Source: an uncultured Pelagibacteraceae bacterium
GTDB taxonomy: Bacteria > Pseudomonadota > Alphaproteobacteria > Pelagibacterales > Pelagibacteraceae
Assembly (NCBI GenBank): GCA_913052435.1
Contig: CAJXDV010000008.1
Location: 1-19,544, forward strand
Reading direction: 5' to 3'
DNA length: 19,544 nt
Shown: piece by piece, positions 7,299 to 14,612 of the stretch
How the letters are laid out: every line of letters starts with the position of its first letter
How positions within the stretch are numbered: the first letter of the stretch is position 1
The notes under the pieces: generated by a model
Databases searched by the model: none
What the model was told of the DNA's origin: nothing
The model's input: only the letters and a program-made list of their open reading frames with translations
Program-made: the position numbers and the translations under genes

Positions 7299-7742
7299 GT
7301 GAGTAAAATAATTATTATTAACGGTCCTAATCTTAATCTATTAGGTGAAAGAGAACAATCTCAATATGGTAACAAGAACTATAAATATCTAGAAGAGATA
7401 TGCTTAAATAGAGCAAAAGAGTTAAATTTGACTTTAGATTTAAAGCAATCAAATATTGAAGGAGAGATTGTCAATTTGATCCAAGATGCACGTGATGAAT
7501 ACGACGGTATGATAATTAATGCTGGAGGATATAGTCATACTTCTGTAGCTATCAGAGATGCTTTGAGTATTTGTAAAAAACCAATTATAGAACTTCACAT
7601 ATCAAATATTTATAAAAGAGAAAAATTTAGACAAAAATCTCTAATTAGTGGCGTTGTAACAGGAGGTATTTTTGGACTAGGAACAAATGGTTATATTTTG
7701 GCCATAAATGCATTGCAAGAGTTGATAAAAAATGGAGATTGA
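7299..7742 (+). CDS. aroQ: 3-dehydroquinate dehydratase, type II
   Basis: Dehydrates 3-dehydroquinate to 3-dehydroshikimate, step three of the shikimate route to aromatic amino acids. The 147-residue length is typical of the type II dodecameric enzyme. Diagnostic segments are INGPNLNLLGERE (8-20), YGN with catalytic Tyr23, NAGGYSHTS (74-82) with Asn74 and His80, ELHISN (98-103) with His100, and the following REKFR with Arg107. All active-site positions I know for the family are filled. The start is GTG, preceded by AAGG five bases upstream. It begins a plus-strand run with accB and accC, the usual alphaproteobacterial order, and overlaps accB by 11 bases. Confidence 0.96.
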   Translation: MSKIIIINGPNLNLLGEREQSQYGNKNYKYLEEICLNRAKELNLTLDLKQSNIEGEIVNLIQDARDEYDGMIINAGGYSHTSVAIRDALSICKKPIIELHISNIYKREKFRQKSLISGVVTGGIFGLGTNGYILAINALQELIKNGD

Positions 7743-8088
7743 TAAAAAAATAATAATTAAATTAATACAAGTTTTAGAGGATCTAAAAAAATCATTAAAA
7801 GGAATTGAGATTGATAACAAAGATAACTTGATTGAAGAAGAAATTGAATTATCTGGTATAGTTATAAAATGCCCTATAGTTGGAACCGCATATTTATCTC
7901 CTGAGCCAGGAGGAAAAAAGTTTATCGAAATAGGAAAAAAAATCAAGAAAGGAGATACCATAATGATTGTGGAAGCAATGAAAACGATGAATCATGTTCC
8001 ATCTTCATCGGATGGAATCGTTAAAGAAATTTGTGTCGAAGATGGTCAACCAGTCGAGTTTGATCAAAAAATTGTAATTCTTGATTAA
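7732..8088 (+). CDS. accB: Biotin carboxyl carrier protein of acetyl-CoA carboxylase
   Basis: The mobile biotin carrier of acetyl-CoA carboxylase, which shuttles carboxylate between AccC and the AccA-AccD carboxyltransferase for malonyl-CoA synthesis. The C-terminal biotinyl domain (about 44-118) has the 'thumb' PIVGTAYLSPEPGGKKF (48-64) typical of bacterial BCCP, and the biotinylation site EAMKTMN with Lys84. The protein is short at 118 residues against roughly 150-160 in most proteobacteria. The N-terminal helix is kept, but the flexible Pro/Ala-rich linker is cut to about 20 charged residues (20-42). It starts inside the end of aroQ, and its stop overlaps the accC start (TAATG), so the pair is translationally coupled. 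Confidence 0.95.
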   Translation: MEIDKKIIIKLIQVLEDLKKSLKGIEIDNKDNLIEEEIELSGIVIKCPIVGTAYLSPEPGGKKFIEIGKKIKKGDTIMIVEAMKTMNHVPSSSDGIVKEICVEDGQPVEFDQKIVILD

Positions 8089-9425
8089 TGTTCAAAAAAA
8101 TATTAATTGCTAATCGAGGCGAAATAGCTGTTAGAGTAATTAGAGCTTGTAAAGAATGGGGTATAGCAACTGTCGCTATTCATTCGGACGTGGATAAAAA
8201 TAGCATGCATGTGAGATTGGCTGATGAAAGTGTCTGTGTTGGTTCACATCAACCAACTAGCAGTTATTTAAATATTCCTGCAATAATGTCGGCCATTCAA
8301 CTAACAAATGCAGAAGCAGTTCATCCTGGATATGGTTTTTTATCAGAAAATTCAGAATTTGCGGAAATGCTAGAAGTTCATAGAATTAAATTTATTGGAC
8401 CTTCATCAAAACTAATTAAAATGATGGGAGATAAAATCCAAGCAAAATTAATTGCAAAAAAATATGGTCTACCTGTTATCGAGGGTTCTGATGGTGGTGT
8501 TTCGAATATAAATGAAGCAAAAAAAATAAGTAAAAATATAGGTTTTCCAGTTCTTATAAAAGCTGCTGGTGGTGGAGGTGGAAAAGGAATGAAAATAGTA
8601 AAAAAAGAAGAAGAATTTGAAGACTTATTTTTAACTGCAAAGTTAGAGGCCAAAAAGTTTTTTGGAAATGATGAAATTTATATTGAAAAATTTTTTCAAA
8701 ATCCAAGACATATAGAAGTTCAAGTTTTATCAGGAAAAAATCGAACTATACATTTGCATGAAAGAGATTGTTCTGTTCAAAGAAGACATCAAAAACTAAT
8801 TGAAGAAACCCCCAGCCCTATATTAACAAATGAATTGAGAAAAGAACTTTTTGATAAAACTGTAAAAATGGTAAATCAAATTGGCTATGAAGGTGCTGGA
8901 ACAGTTGAATTTATTTATGAAAATAACAAATTTTATTTTTTAGAGATGAATACAAGAGTGCAAGTAGAACATCCTGTTACGGAAGTTGTTACTGGAATTG
9001 ATATTATCAAAGAACAAATATTTATAGCATTTAGTGGTGAAACAGCATTAAAACAAGAAGATATAAATCCAAGAGGTCATGCAATTGAATGTAGAATAAA
9101 TGCTGAGGATGCTAGCAATAATTTTCAACCTTCTCCAGGGACTATTGGTATGTGTCACCAACCATCAGGATTTAGAACAAGAGTAGATGGTGCTATTTAC
9201 CAAGGTTGTGAAATAACACCTTACTATGATAGTTTGATATGTAAATTGATCTGTCATGGAAGAAACAGAACTGAGGCAATGCAAAGAGTGAAAAGATCTT
9301 TAGATGAATTTGTTATAGATGGAATTAAAACAACTATTGATCTTCATAAAAAAATTTTAGATCATAAGAAATTTATATCTTCAGACTTTAATGTAAATTG
9401 GTTAGATAATGAGAAAATTATTTAA
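8088..9425 (+). CDS. accC: Biotin carboxylase subunit of acetyl-CoA carboxylase
   Basis: Uses ATP and bicarbonate to carboxylate the biotin on AccB. The 445 residues are the normal length for the stand-alone subunit. The N-terminal domain starts FKKILIANRGEIAVRVIRAC. The ATP-grasp fold has Lys116, Lys159, the glycine-rich lid AAGGGGGKGMK (159-169), His209, and the metal/bicarbonate site at Glu274, Glu286, Asn288, Arg290 and Glu294 within EMNTRVQVEHPVTE. Arg336 in ECRINAED stabilises the biotin enolate in the family. It overlaps the convergent DUF2155 gene by 4 bases. In many alphaproteobacteria aat follows accC; here it is absent. Confidence 0.98.
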   Translation: MFKKILIANRGEIAVRVIRACKEWGIATVAIHSDVDKNSMHVRLADESVCVGSHQPTSSYLNIPAIMSAIQLTNAEAVHPGYGFLSENSEFAEMLEVHRIKFIGPSSKLIKMMGDKIQAKLIAKKYGLPVIEGSDGGVSNINEAKKISKNIGFPVLIKAAGGGGGKGMKIVKKEEEFEDLFLTAKLEAKKFFGNDEIYIEKFFQNPRHIEVQVLSGKNRTIHLHERDCSVQRRHQKLIEETPSPILTNELRKELFDKTVKMVNQIGYEGAGTVEFIYENNKFYFLEMNTRVQVEHPVTEVVTGIDIIKEQIFIAFSGETALKQEDINPRGHAIECRINAEDASNNFQPSPGTIGMCHQPSGFRTRVDGAIYQGCEITPYYDSLICKLICHGRNRTEAMQRVKRSLDEFVIDGIKTTIDLHKKILDHKKFISSDFNVNWLDNEKII

Positions 9426-9829
9426 CTATAACACTTTTTAAGCCAAATATCATATACTGGATGATCAAATGGTCTGATTGAAGGACTGGAGGCAAATGTC
9501 CAATCATTAAAAATAAAAACTTTATCTTTATCTTTAGTTGTTAGATCTCTTACCTGCATATATGCTGTAACTTCGGGATCATCATCAAATTGAGAATTAC
9601 GACATTTTAAAACACTAATAACTAAATTTTGGAAAATTAGTTCTTCTCCAATTTCAACTTTTATATTTGAAGTTTTTGAACTTACTTTGTCTAATATATT
9701 CAATTCAGCAAATTTCTCATTAATTAATAGATTCTCAGAATAGGAATTTAAACTAATAAATTGACTAATAAAAAATAAATAATAAATAATTTTAGTTTTT
9801 CCAGGAACTATACTTCTTTTTGACTGCAT
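9422..9829 (-). CDS. DUF2155 domain protein, predicted periplasmic
   Basis: A small secreted protein of unknown function, conserved in alphaproteobacteria beside accC/aat and NDUFA12. From ATG 9829 it has 135 residues: a basic start (MQSKRSIVPGKTK), a hydrophobic stretch (14-29), a likely signal cleavage near SYS-E (about 31), and a mature domain. The family signature is WTFASSPSIRP (110-120) then DHPVYDIW (122-129). Cys76 and Cys133 could form a periplasmic disulfide. An upstream in-frame ATG at 9856 would add nine residues and enlarge the already long overlap with NDUFA12. I prefer 9829 because it gives a more normal signal peptide, but neither start has a clear ribosome binding site. Even so the overlap with NDUFA12 is 38 bases. 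Confidence 0.85.
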   Translation of the reverse strand: MQSKRSIVPGKTKIIYYLFFISQFISLNSYSENLLINEKFAELNILDKVSSKTSNIKVEIGEELIFQNLVISVLKCRNSQFDDDPEVTAYMQVRDLTTKDKDKVFIFNDWTFASSPSIRPFDHPVYDIWLKKCYS

Positions 9830-10151
9830 TTTTATTTTTTTTAGGATGATAGGCATTTTCTGAACCAGTTTGGTTTGGCAAATGTTCTTTTTGCCATTTA
9901 TATTTTTTTAATTCATGCAAATTTTCTATATTGTTACTAGTATGATGCATCCATGAATACCATTCATTTGGTATTTTTGTTGCTTCAACTTCTCCATTAT
10001 AAATAACCCATCTTTTACCTGATTTACTTTGATAGTATTTATTGCCAAAATGATCTTCACCAACAATCTTACCGAATAATATTGTATTAATCCTGGTACC
10101 TAATGTTTGCTGATTCCACCAAATGAAAATTTCTTTAAACAATGTCAACAT
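9792..10151 (-). CDS. NADH:ubiquinone oxidoreductase subunit NDUFA12 family protein (B17.2)
   Basis: An accessory subunit of respiratory complex I shared by alphaproteobacteria and mitochondria, 119 residues. The N-terminus MLTLFKEIFIWWNQQTLGTR, then FGKIVGEDHFGNKYYQ (26-41), KRWVIYNGEVEATKIPNEWYSWMH (46-69) and the closing HLPNQTGSENAYHP (90-103) plus YSSWKN tail follow the family along its length. No signal peptide or membrane segment is visible; it sits at the matrix/cytosol side in known structures. It lies far from any core nuo genes in this window, as is normal for this gene. Its 3' end shares 38 bases in another frame with the DUF2155 gene, and its message probably reads through into it. 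Confidence 0.95.
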   Translation of the reverse strand: MLTLFKEIFIWWNQQTLGTRINTILFGKIVGEDHFGNKYYQSKSGKRWVIYNGEVEATKIPNEWYSWMHHTSNNIENLHELKKYKWQKEHLPNQTGSENAYHPKKNKNAVKKKYSSWKN

Positions 10152-10261
10152 AAAAATAACTTTTTATTTCAATTTAAAATTGTAAAAAATAAATTAGACT
10201 AAAAATTTATTTTGTATATACATAATTTATTAAAGATTCAATTTTATAAATTAGAATAATA
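10152..10261. promoter_or_regulatory. Divergent intergenic region with two inverted repeats
   Basis: This is the longest non-coding gap in the window (110 bases), between divergent NDUFA12 and the NrdJ-like gene. It is almost entirely A/T. A near-palindrome ATTTTGTATATACATAAT (10209-10226, one mismatched pair) contains the perfect TGTATATACA (10213-10222). A second perfect inverted repeat, CAATTT-A-AAATTG, sits at 10170-10182, nearer NDUFA12. A possible -10 for the NrdJ-like gene is TATAAA (10245-10250), with only a poor -35. The repeats could be operators, but short AT palindromes are common by chance at this composition. Confidence 0.35.
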
Positions 10262-11095
10262 ATGGCAAAATATTTAGTTGAAACCTACTATACATGTAGT
10301 TTTAAAGTCAGTCATTACTTGGATGAAGTTAATGAGAAAGATATTCAAAATCTAGAAAAAAGAGAAGACGGAAAATTTGAAATTTTAGATGTCAAATTAG
10401 ACAATAGAAAGACTAAAAATCTTGATAAAATCGATAATAAACAAGTTGATGTGATTGATAACGAGACAAAAACAATAGTTTCAAAAAATGTAAAAAAACA
10501 AAATCTAAAATTAAATGAGAATTTTACAAAAAACCTTAACGAAAATCCTGGTAAAAGATTTAGTATGCCCGATCGAAGAAAAGGTTATATTCAAAAAGTT
10601 CAAATAGGTAACCATAAAGTATATTTGCATACAGGAGAATATGAAGATGGAAAAATAGGAGAAATATTTATAGATACAAGCAAAGAAGGTGAATTAGTGA
10701 AAGCTCTAATGAATAATTTTGCAATAGCTATATCATTGGGTTTGCAATATGGGGTGCCTCTTGATGAATTTGTTAATGCTTATGTTGATACAAAATTTGA
10801 ACCTTCGGGAAAAGTTTATGGTAATGACCGTATTTTAAGTGCCACTTCCATACTAGATTATATTTTTAGAGAACTTGCTATTTCCTACCTTAATAGAGAA
10901 GATTTAGCTCATACACCTTCGATAGGAAGTAGCGAAACATCTGAAGAGAATACTTCAGAAGAAAATGTTGAAAATCAAAATCAATTCTTGAAACTGGTAA
11001 AAGATATTACAAGTAAAGGCTTTGTTAGAAGTGACTACAAAAGAAAGCTTATTGATCTATCTGATATTAGAATAAATCTTAAAGGAAAAAAATAA
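10262..11095 (+). CDS. Stand-alone protein homologous to the C-terminal region of class II (B12-dependent) ribonucleotide reductase NrdJ
   Basis: 277 residues. Residues about 99-217 closely match the segment near the C-terminus of alphaproteobacterial Nrd[13 protein letters not shown] (101-112), [20 protein letters not shown] (119-138), [20 protein letters not shown] (150-169), [11 protein letters not shown] (179-189), [20 protein letters not shown] (193-212). None of the catalytic 10-stranded barrel, the radical cysteine or the B12 site is present. There is only one cysteine (C12), so it also lacks the redox-active C-terminal cysteines and cannot be a reductase on its own. The N-terminal ~55 residues ([20 protein letters not shown], then [13 protein letters not shown]) look like a separate small domain. 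An acidic Ser/Glu linker (222-239) precedes a basic end. Function is unknown; a regulatory, nucleotide- or nucleic-acid-binding role is possible. It converges on aspS with zero spacing. Confidence 0.8.
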   Translation: MAKYLVETYYTCSFKVSHYLDEVNEKDIQNLEKREDGKFEILDVKLDNRKTKNLDKIDNKQVDVIDNETKTIVSKNVKKQNLKLNENFTKNLNENPGKRFSMPDRRKGYIQKVQIGNHKVYLHTGEYEDGKIGEIFIDTSKEGELVKALMNNFAIAISLGLQYGVPLDEFVNAYVDTKFEPSGKVYGNDRILSATSILDYIFRELAISYLNREDLAHTPSIGSSETSEENTSEENVENQNQFLKLVKDITSKGFVRSDYKRKLIDLSDIRINLKGKK

Positions 11096-11110
11096 CTAAC
11101 TTTTTTTCTT
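11083..11110. terminator. A/T inverted repeat at convergent gene junction, possible bidirectional terminator
   Basis: Left arm 11083-11092 (AGGAAAAAAA) pairs with right arm 11101-11110 (TTTTTTTCTT): seven A-T pairs, one G-C, one G-T wobble, one A-T. The 8-base loop TAACTAAC contains the stop codons of both converging genes (TAA, plus strand; TAG, minus strand). Either transcript would end in a weak hairpin whose 3' arm is a U-run, a form seen at bidirectional terminators. The stem is unstable, so this is a candidate only. Confidence 0.45.
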
Positions 11111-12880
11111 AATTAATAATTTAAGTTCTTTTAGTTGTTCTTCACTTGCTGAAGAAGGTGCGTTCATCATTAAATCTTGCGCATTTTGATTCATAGGAAA
11201 CATTGTGACTTCTCTTATATTTTTCTCATTTGCCAAAAGCATAACTATTCTATCAATACCAGGGGCTATTCCTCCATGGGGTGGAGCACCATAACTTAAT
11301 GCATTTATCATGCCGCTAAATTTTTCATCAACATCTTTTTTCGAATATCCAGCAATCTCGAATAGTTTATACATTAATTCTGGAATATGATTTCTTATTG
11401 CTCCCGATGACAATTCAACTCCATTACAAACAATATCATATTGATAAGCTTTTAGATTTAATGGTTTAGAAAAATCAAGATTTTTTAAATCTCCTTGAGG
11501 CATTGAAAAAGGATTGTGACTGAACTTTATTTTTTTTGATGTCTCATCTATCTCAAACATTGGATAATCAACTACCCAACAAAAAGCAAAACAATTATCA
11601 TCAATTAGATTTAATTCATCAGCTAATTTTACTCTAGCCTGGCTTAATATTTTCTCTACCTCATTTTTCTTTCCACAAGATAATAAAATTGTATCACCAA
11701 TCTCAGCATTTGTTTCTTTCATTATTTCTTTTAACGATTCCTCAGAAAAGAATTTGCCAACTGGTCCTTTTCCTAAAATTTTATCATTTTTTTCCAACGT
11801 AAAATAAGCAAGTCCTGAAGAGCCCTGCTCTTTTGCCCAATTATCAATTCCATCAAAAAAACTTCTAGGTTTATCTTTTGTATTTTTTGTAACTAAGGCC
11901 CTAACTATTGATCCTGATTTTATAAGTTTTTTAAAAATTTCAAATTTAACATCCTCTCTCTGAAATATTTTGGAAAGATCTGAAATAATTAAAGGGTTTC
12001 TTAGATCGGGTTTATCTGATCCATATTTCAACATTGCATCTAAATATGAAATTCTAGGAAATTTATTATTTAAAATTTTTTTATTTGAAAAATTTTTAAA
12101 AACTTTGACAAATAATTTTTCTATAACATTAAACACATCTTCTTGTTCTACAAATGACATTTCTAAATCTAATTGATAAAATTCTCCGGGACTTCTATCT
12201 GATCTAGCATCCTCATCTCTAAAACAGGGTGCTATTTGAAAATATTTATCAAATCCAGATACCATAATTAATTGTTTAAATTGTTGTGGTGCCTGGGGTA
12301 AGGCATAAAACTTTCCTGGATTTAACCTGCTAGGAACCAAAAAATCTCTAGCTCCTTCTGGACTCGAGGAAGTCAAAATAGGTGTTTGAAATTCTAAAAA
12401 ACCTAAGTTTTGCATTTCTGATCTTATGAAAGATATTACTTTAGATCTTAAAATAATATTTTGATGAATCTTTTTTCTTCTAAGATCTAAAAATCTATAT
12501 TTAAGTCTTATTTCTTCAGCATATTCTTGATCAGAAAAAACAGGCATTGGTAATTCTTTGGTTAAACCTAAAATTTCGAATTTTTCTAATGAAACTTCAA
12601 TTTGTCCAGTTTTAATATTTGGGTTAATAGTTTCTTTTGTTCTTTCAACAACTATTCCTTCTATTTTTATAACTGTTTCCAGTGGTAATTTTTCTATATC
12701 TTGAAAAATTGAATTATCTTTGTCTATAACGCACTGTGTTAGTCCATAGTTATCTCTTAGGTCAAGAAATAATAAATTTCCATGATCTCTTTTTTTATTT
12801 ATCCAGCCCGATAAAATAATATTGCTACCTTTATGAATTAAATTTAACTCACCACATGTATGCGTTCTATATTTACTCAA
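11096..12880 (-). CDS. aspS: Aspartyl-tRNA synthetase, bacterial type, probably non-discriminating
   Basis: Charges tRNA with aspartate. The 594 residues are the usual bacterial length including the GAD insert. The N-terminal OB fold binds the anticodon (YRTHTCGELN, GWINKKRDHGNLLFLDLRDN). Class II motifs: motif 2 at about 220-241 (FRDEDARSDRSPGEF) and motif 3 at about 535-548 (GGIAPGIDRIVMLL). QAPQQFKQLIM (196-206) is also present. His33 in RDHG corresponds to the histidine that in Pseudomonas aeruginosa AspRS relaxes specificity, where the discriminating E. coli enzyme has Leu. So it probably also makes Asp-tRNA(Asn) for GatCAB. The start is TTG, two bases after the hdaA stop; the sequence begins SKYRTHTCG exactly where family members begin and there is no nearby ATG. 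It is the last gene of the DUF2066-hdaA-aspS run. Confidence 0.96.
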   Translation of the reverse strand: MSKYRTHTCGELNLIHKGSNIILSGWINKKRDHGNLLFLDLRDNYGLTQCVIDKDNSIFQDIEKLPLETVIKIEGIVVERTKETINPNIKTGQIEVSLEKFEILGLTKELPMPVFSDQEYAEEIRLKYRFLDLRRKKIHQNIILRSKVISFIRSEMQNLGFLEFQTPILTSSSPEGARDFLVPSRLNPGKFYALPQAPQQFKQLIMVSGFDKYFQIAPCFRDEDARSDRSPGEFYQLDLEMSFVEQEDVFNVIEKLFVKVFKNFSNKKILNNKFPRISYLDAMLKYGSDKPDLRNPLIISDLSKIFQREDVKFEIFKKLIKSGSIVRALVTKNTKDKPRSFFDGIDNWAKEQGSSGLAYFTLEKNDKILGKGPVGKFFSEESLKEIMKETNAEIGDTILLSCGKKNEVEKILSQARVKLADELNLIDDNCFAFCWVVDYPMFEIDETSKKIKFSHNPFSMPQGDLKNLDFSKPLNLKAYQYDIVCNGVELSSGAIRNHIPELMYKLFEIAGYSKKDVDEKFSGMINALSYGAPPHGGIAPGIDRIVMLLANEKNIREVTMFPMNQNAQDLMMNAPSSASEEQLKELKLLIKKKS

Positions 12881-12882
12881 TT

Positions 12883-13539
12883 TTATAAAATCTCTTTTAT
12901 TGTTTTTAAATTAATTGGTTTCTTTTTTTTTAAACTTAGTTCATCAATCTTATATATAAATTCGTATATTTTGCTATAGGATCTATCTATTCGATTAATT
13001 ATAAATTCAATAATTTTTTTTTCTATTTTAATTTGGCGATCAGAAAAATTCTTGAGAATTATAGCAAAAATTAAGTCATCATCTGGACTTTCTATTTTTG
13101 CCACCAAGCAATTTTTGGAACGAGAAAGCATATCTGGCAATTTGAATTTAATTTCATTAATTGGTTTAACTGAATTTATAAGCAAATATTTATTATCTTG
13201 GTCAACTAAATTGAAAATAGAATAAATTATTTTTTCGTTAAAATTGTCTTTAAAATCGTCAATTATTATACTCTCAAACATTTTCATTTGTTTGAACATA
13301 TCATCGTTGATTTTATTTTGATTTATTAATAGAGCTTTGCTTTTAGATTTAAATATATTTGCAAGGTGAGTCTTACCGGAAAATTTTTCCCCACAAATAT
13401 TAAGAATTCTTTTTTCCCATTTAGGCCATTTATCCATAATATTGAATGCAAAGTAATTACTTTTAGAAACATAATAATCATGATCATTAAAATTTTTTTT
13501 ATGACCAAAGTCTAATAACAATTGATTTAATTCATTCAT
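12883..13539 (-). CDS. hdaA: DnaA-homologue regulatory ATPase HdaA/Hda
   Basis: An AAA+ protein related to DnaA that, with the DNA sliding clamp, promotes DnaA-ATP hydrolysis and limits re-initiation of replication. It starts MNELNQLLLDFGH, where QLLLDF is the clamp-binding motif. Next come Walker A GEKFSGKT (50-57), Walker B IIIDD (91-95), sensor I near LLINSVKP (119-126), the arginine of LSRS (R140) and a sensor II-like arginine in RIDRSY. It lacks the DnaA DNA-binding domain, as expected at 218 residues. I chose ATG 13539, which forms an ATGA overlap with the DUF2066 stop and places the clamp motif at the extreme N-terminus. A TTG four codons upstream (13551) is possible but less likely. 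Position after DUF2066, divergent from purM, is the alphaproteobacterial arrangement. Confidence 0.9.
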   Translation of the reverse strand: MNELNQLLLDFGHKKNFNDHDYYVSKSNYFAFNIMDKWPKWEKRILNICGEKFSGKTHLANIFKSKSKALLINQNKINDDMFKQMKMFESIIIDDFKDNFNEKIIYSIFNLVDQDNKYLLINSVKPINEIKFKLPDMLSRSKNCLVAKIESPDDDLIFAIILKNFSDRQIKIEKKIIEFIINRIDRSYSKIYEFIYKIDELSLKKKKPINLKTIKEIL

Positions 13540-14612
13540 TTTAATTTCCAAATACCACTTGAAGAATCTATTTTAAAATCAAACAATAACATATTATCTA
13601 AAAACTTTTGTGGAGAACTATTAAATATGATTTTATATATTATTTTTTCATTATTAAATTTTTCGATTTTAAAGTCTGAAACAAGATCTAACTTTAATAA
13701 TACTTTTTCTAATTTTGTTGATAATTCAATATCCTTTGAATCAAGTGACACTCTTATTGGCAACTCAATTGAAGTATTAAGTTTATTAATTGACTTCCAT
13801 CTATCTTCATAATGTTCTTTAATATCTAAGATTAAATTATTCACCGATTCCTCATTATCAATATCAATATCATTATAAATTTTGTTCATTAGAATATTTT
13901 TTTTATCTAATTTAATTTTAGAAAAAAATCGTAATTGTTTTTCTGTTTTTAAAATAATTAAAATTATATGATTATTTAAATTATATTTATTAATTATTTC
14001 ATTAAAATCATAACTTTCTAAATTGCCTATATTTTTTTTAATTATTGAATAGTCTTCAATATCTTCATTTGGCAAAACATAATTTATAAGAAAATACTTT
14101 TGCGATTCATTGTTCCAGTTTTTAAAAAAAATATTTTGATTTAAATAATAAAGTTCGTTAGTTTTTGCATCTATTAATATAGGCACAAAAAAAGATTTGA
14201 TTTCTTTTGGAAGAGATGAAATAATATTTTTATTTTCCATAAATTTTATAATTTTTTTTCTGTTAAATTGAACTTCAAATTGACTTTGATATTTGTTGTT
14301 AATAAATTTTTCATCAACTATTGAAAAATTATCAATTAAACTTTTTATTTGTTTCAAAGGAATGTGTTTAAGTTGAAAACGATCCTTTTTTTCAATTATT
14401 TTATAAACTAAAATATTAAATGCTTTTATAAAACCCTTATCTATAACTTTAGACTTGTCAAAATTAAGATCATAATTTTCCTCTATTTCAACTTCTGAAA
14501 TAATAAAGTTTTTGCTGAAAGCTAGATTTGTGGAAAACTCATTAAAAATGAAGACTATAATTAAAAAAAAAATGTATAGATACAAATAGATTTTTTTTTT
14601 AAATAAAAACAT
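13536..14612 (-). CDS. DUF2066-like exported protein of unknown function
   Basis: 358 residues, very rich in Lys, Asn and Ile. The N-terminus MFLFKKKIYLYLYIFFLIIV has basic residues then a hydrophobic core (about 8-24), with a possible signal cleavage after about residue 33 (NLAFS-K), so it is probably exported or membrane-anchored. The rest has mixed alpha/beta character and no recognisable catalytic motif. I assign DUF2066 mainly from position, between purM and hdaA as in other alphaproteobacteria, and from overall length and the export signal; the sequence has diverged too far for a confident motif match by eye. Its stop overlaps the hdaA start (ATGA). Its start lies only 11 bases from the divergent purM start. 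Confidence 0.65.
   Translation of the reverse strand: MFLFKKKIYLYLYIFFLIIVFIFNEFSTNLAFSKNFIISEVEIEENYDLNFDKSKVIDKGFIKAFNILVYKIIEKKDRFQLKHIPLKQIKSLIDNFSIVDEKFINNKYQSQFEVQFNRKKIIKFMENKNIISSLPKEIKSFFVPILIDAKTNELYYLNQNIFFKNWNNESQKYFLINYVLPNEDIEDYSIIKKNIGNLESYDFNEIINKYNLNNHIILIILKTEKQLRFFSKIKLDKKNILMNKIYNDIDIDNEESVNNLILDIKEHYEDRWKSINKLNTSIELPIRVSLDSKDIELSTKLEKVLLKLDLVSDFKIEKFNNEKIIYKIIFNSSPQKFLDNMLLFDFKIDSSSGIWKLK

Noticed and set aside
7677..7961. Minus-strand 94-residue frame across aroQ/accB
   Set aside because: It is antisense to the conserved end of aroQ and the BCCP N-terminus, with no family match.
9830..9856. Upstream ATG of DUF2155 (9856) as the true start
   Set aside because: It would lengthen the basic N-region of the signal peptide to an unusual size and extend the overlap with NDUFA12; kept only as an alternative.
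13326..13508. Minus-strand 60-residue frame within hdaA
   Set aside because: It is the same strand but a different frame, covering the Walker A region of a convincing HdaA; no homology.
13540..13551. TTG start for hdaA adding MEIK
   Set aside because: ATG 13539 forms the typical ATGA overlap with DUF2066 and puts the clamp-binding motif at the N-terminus.
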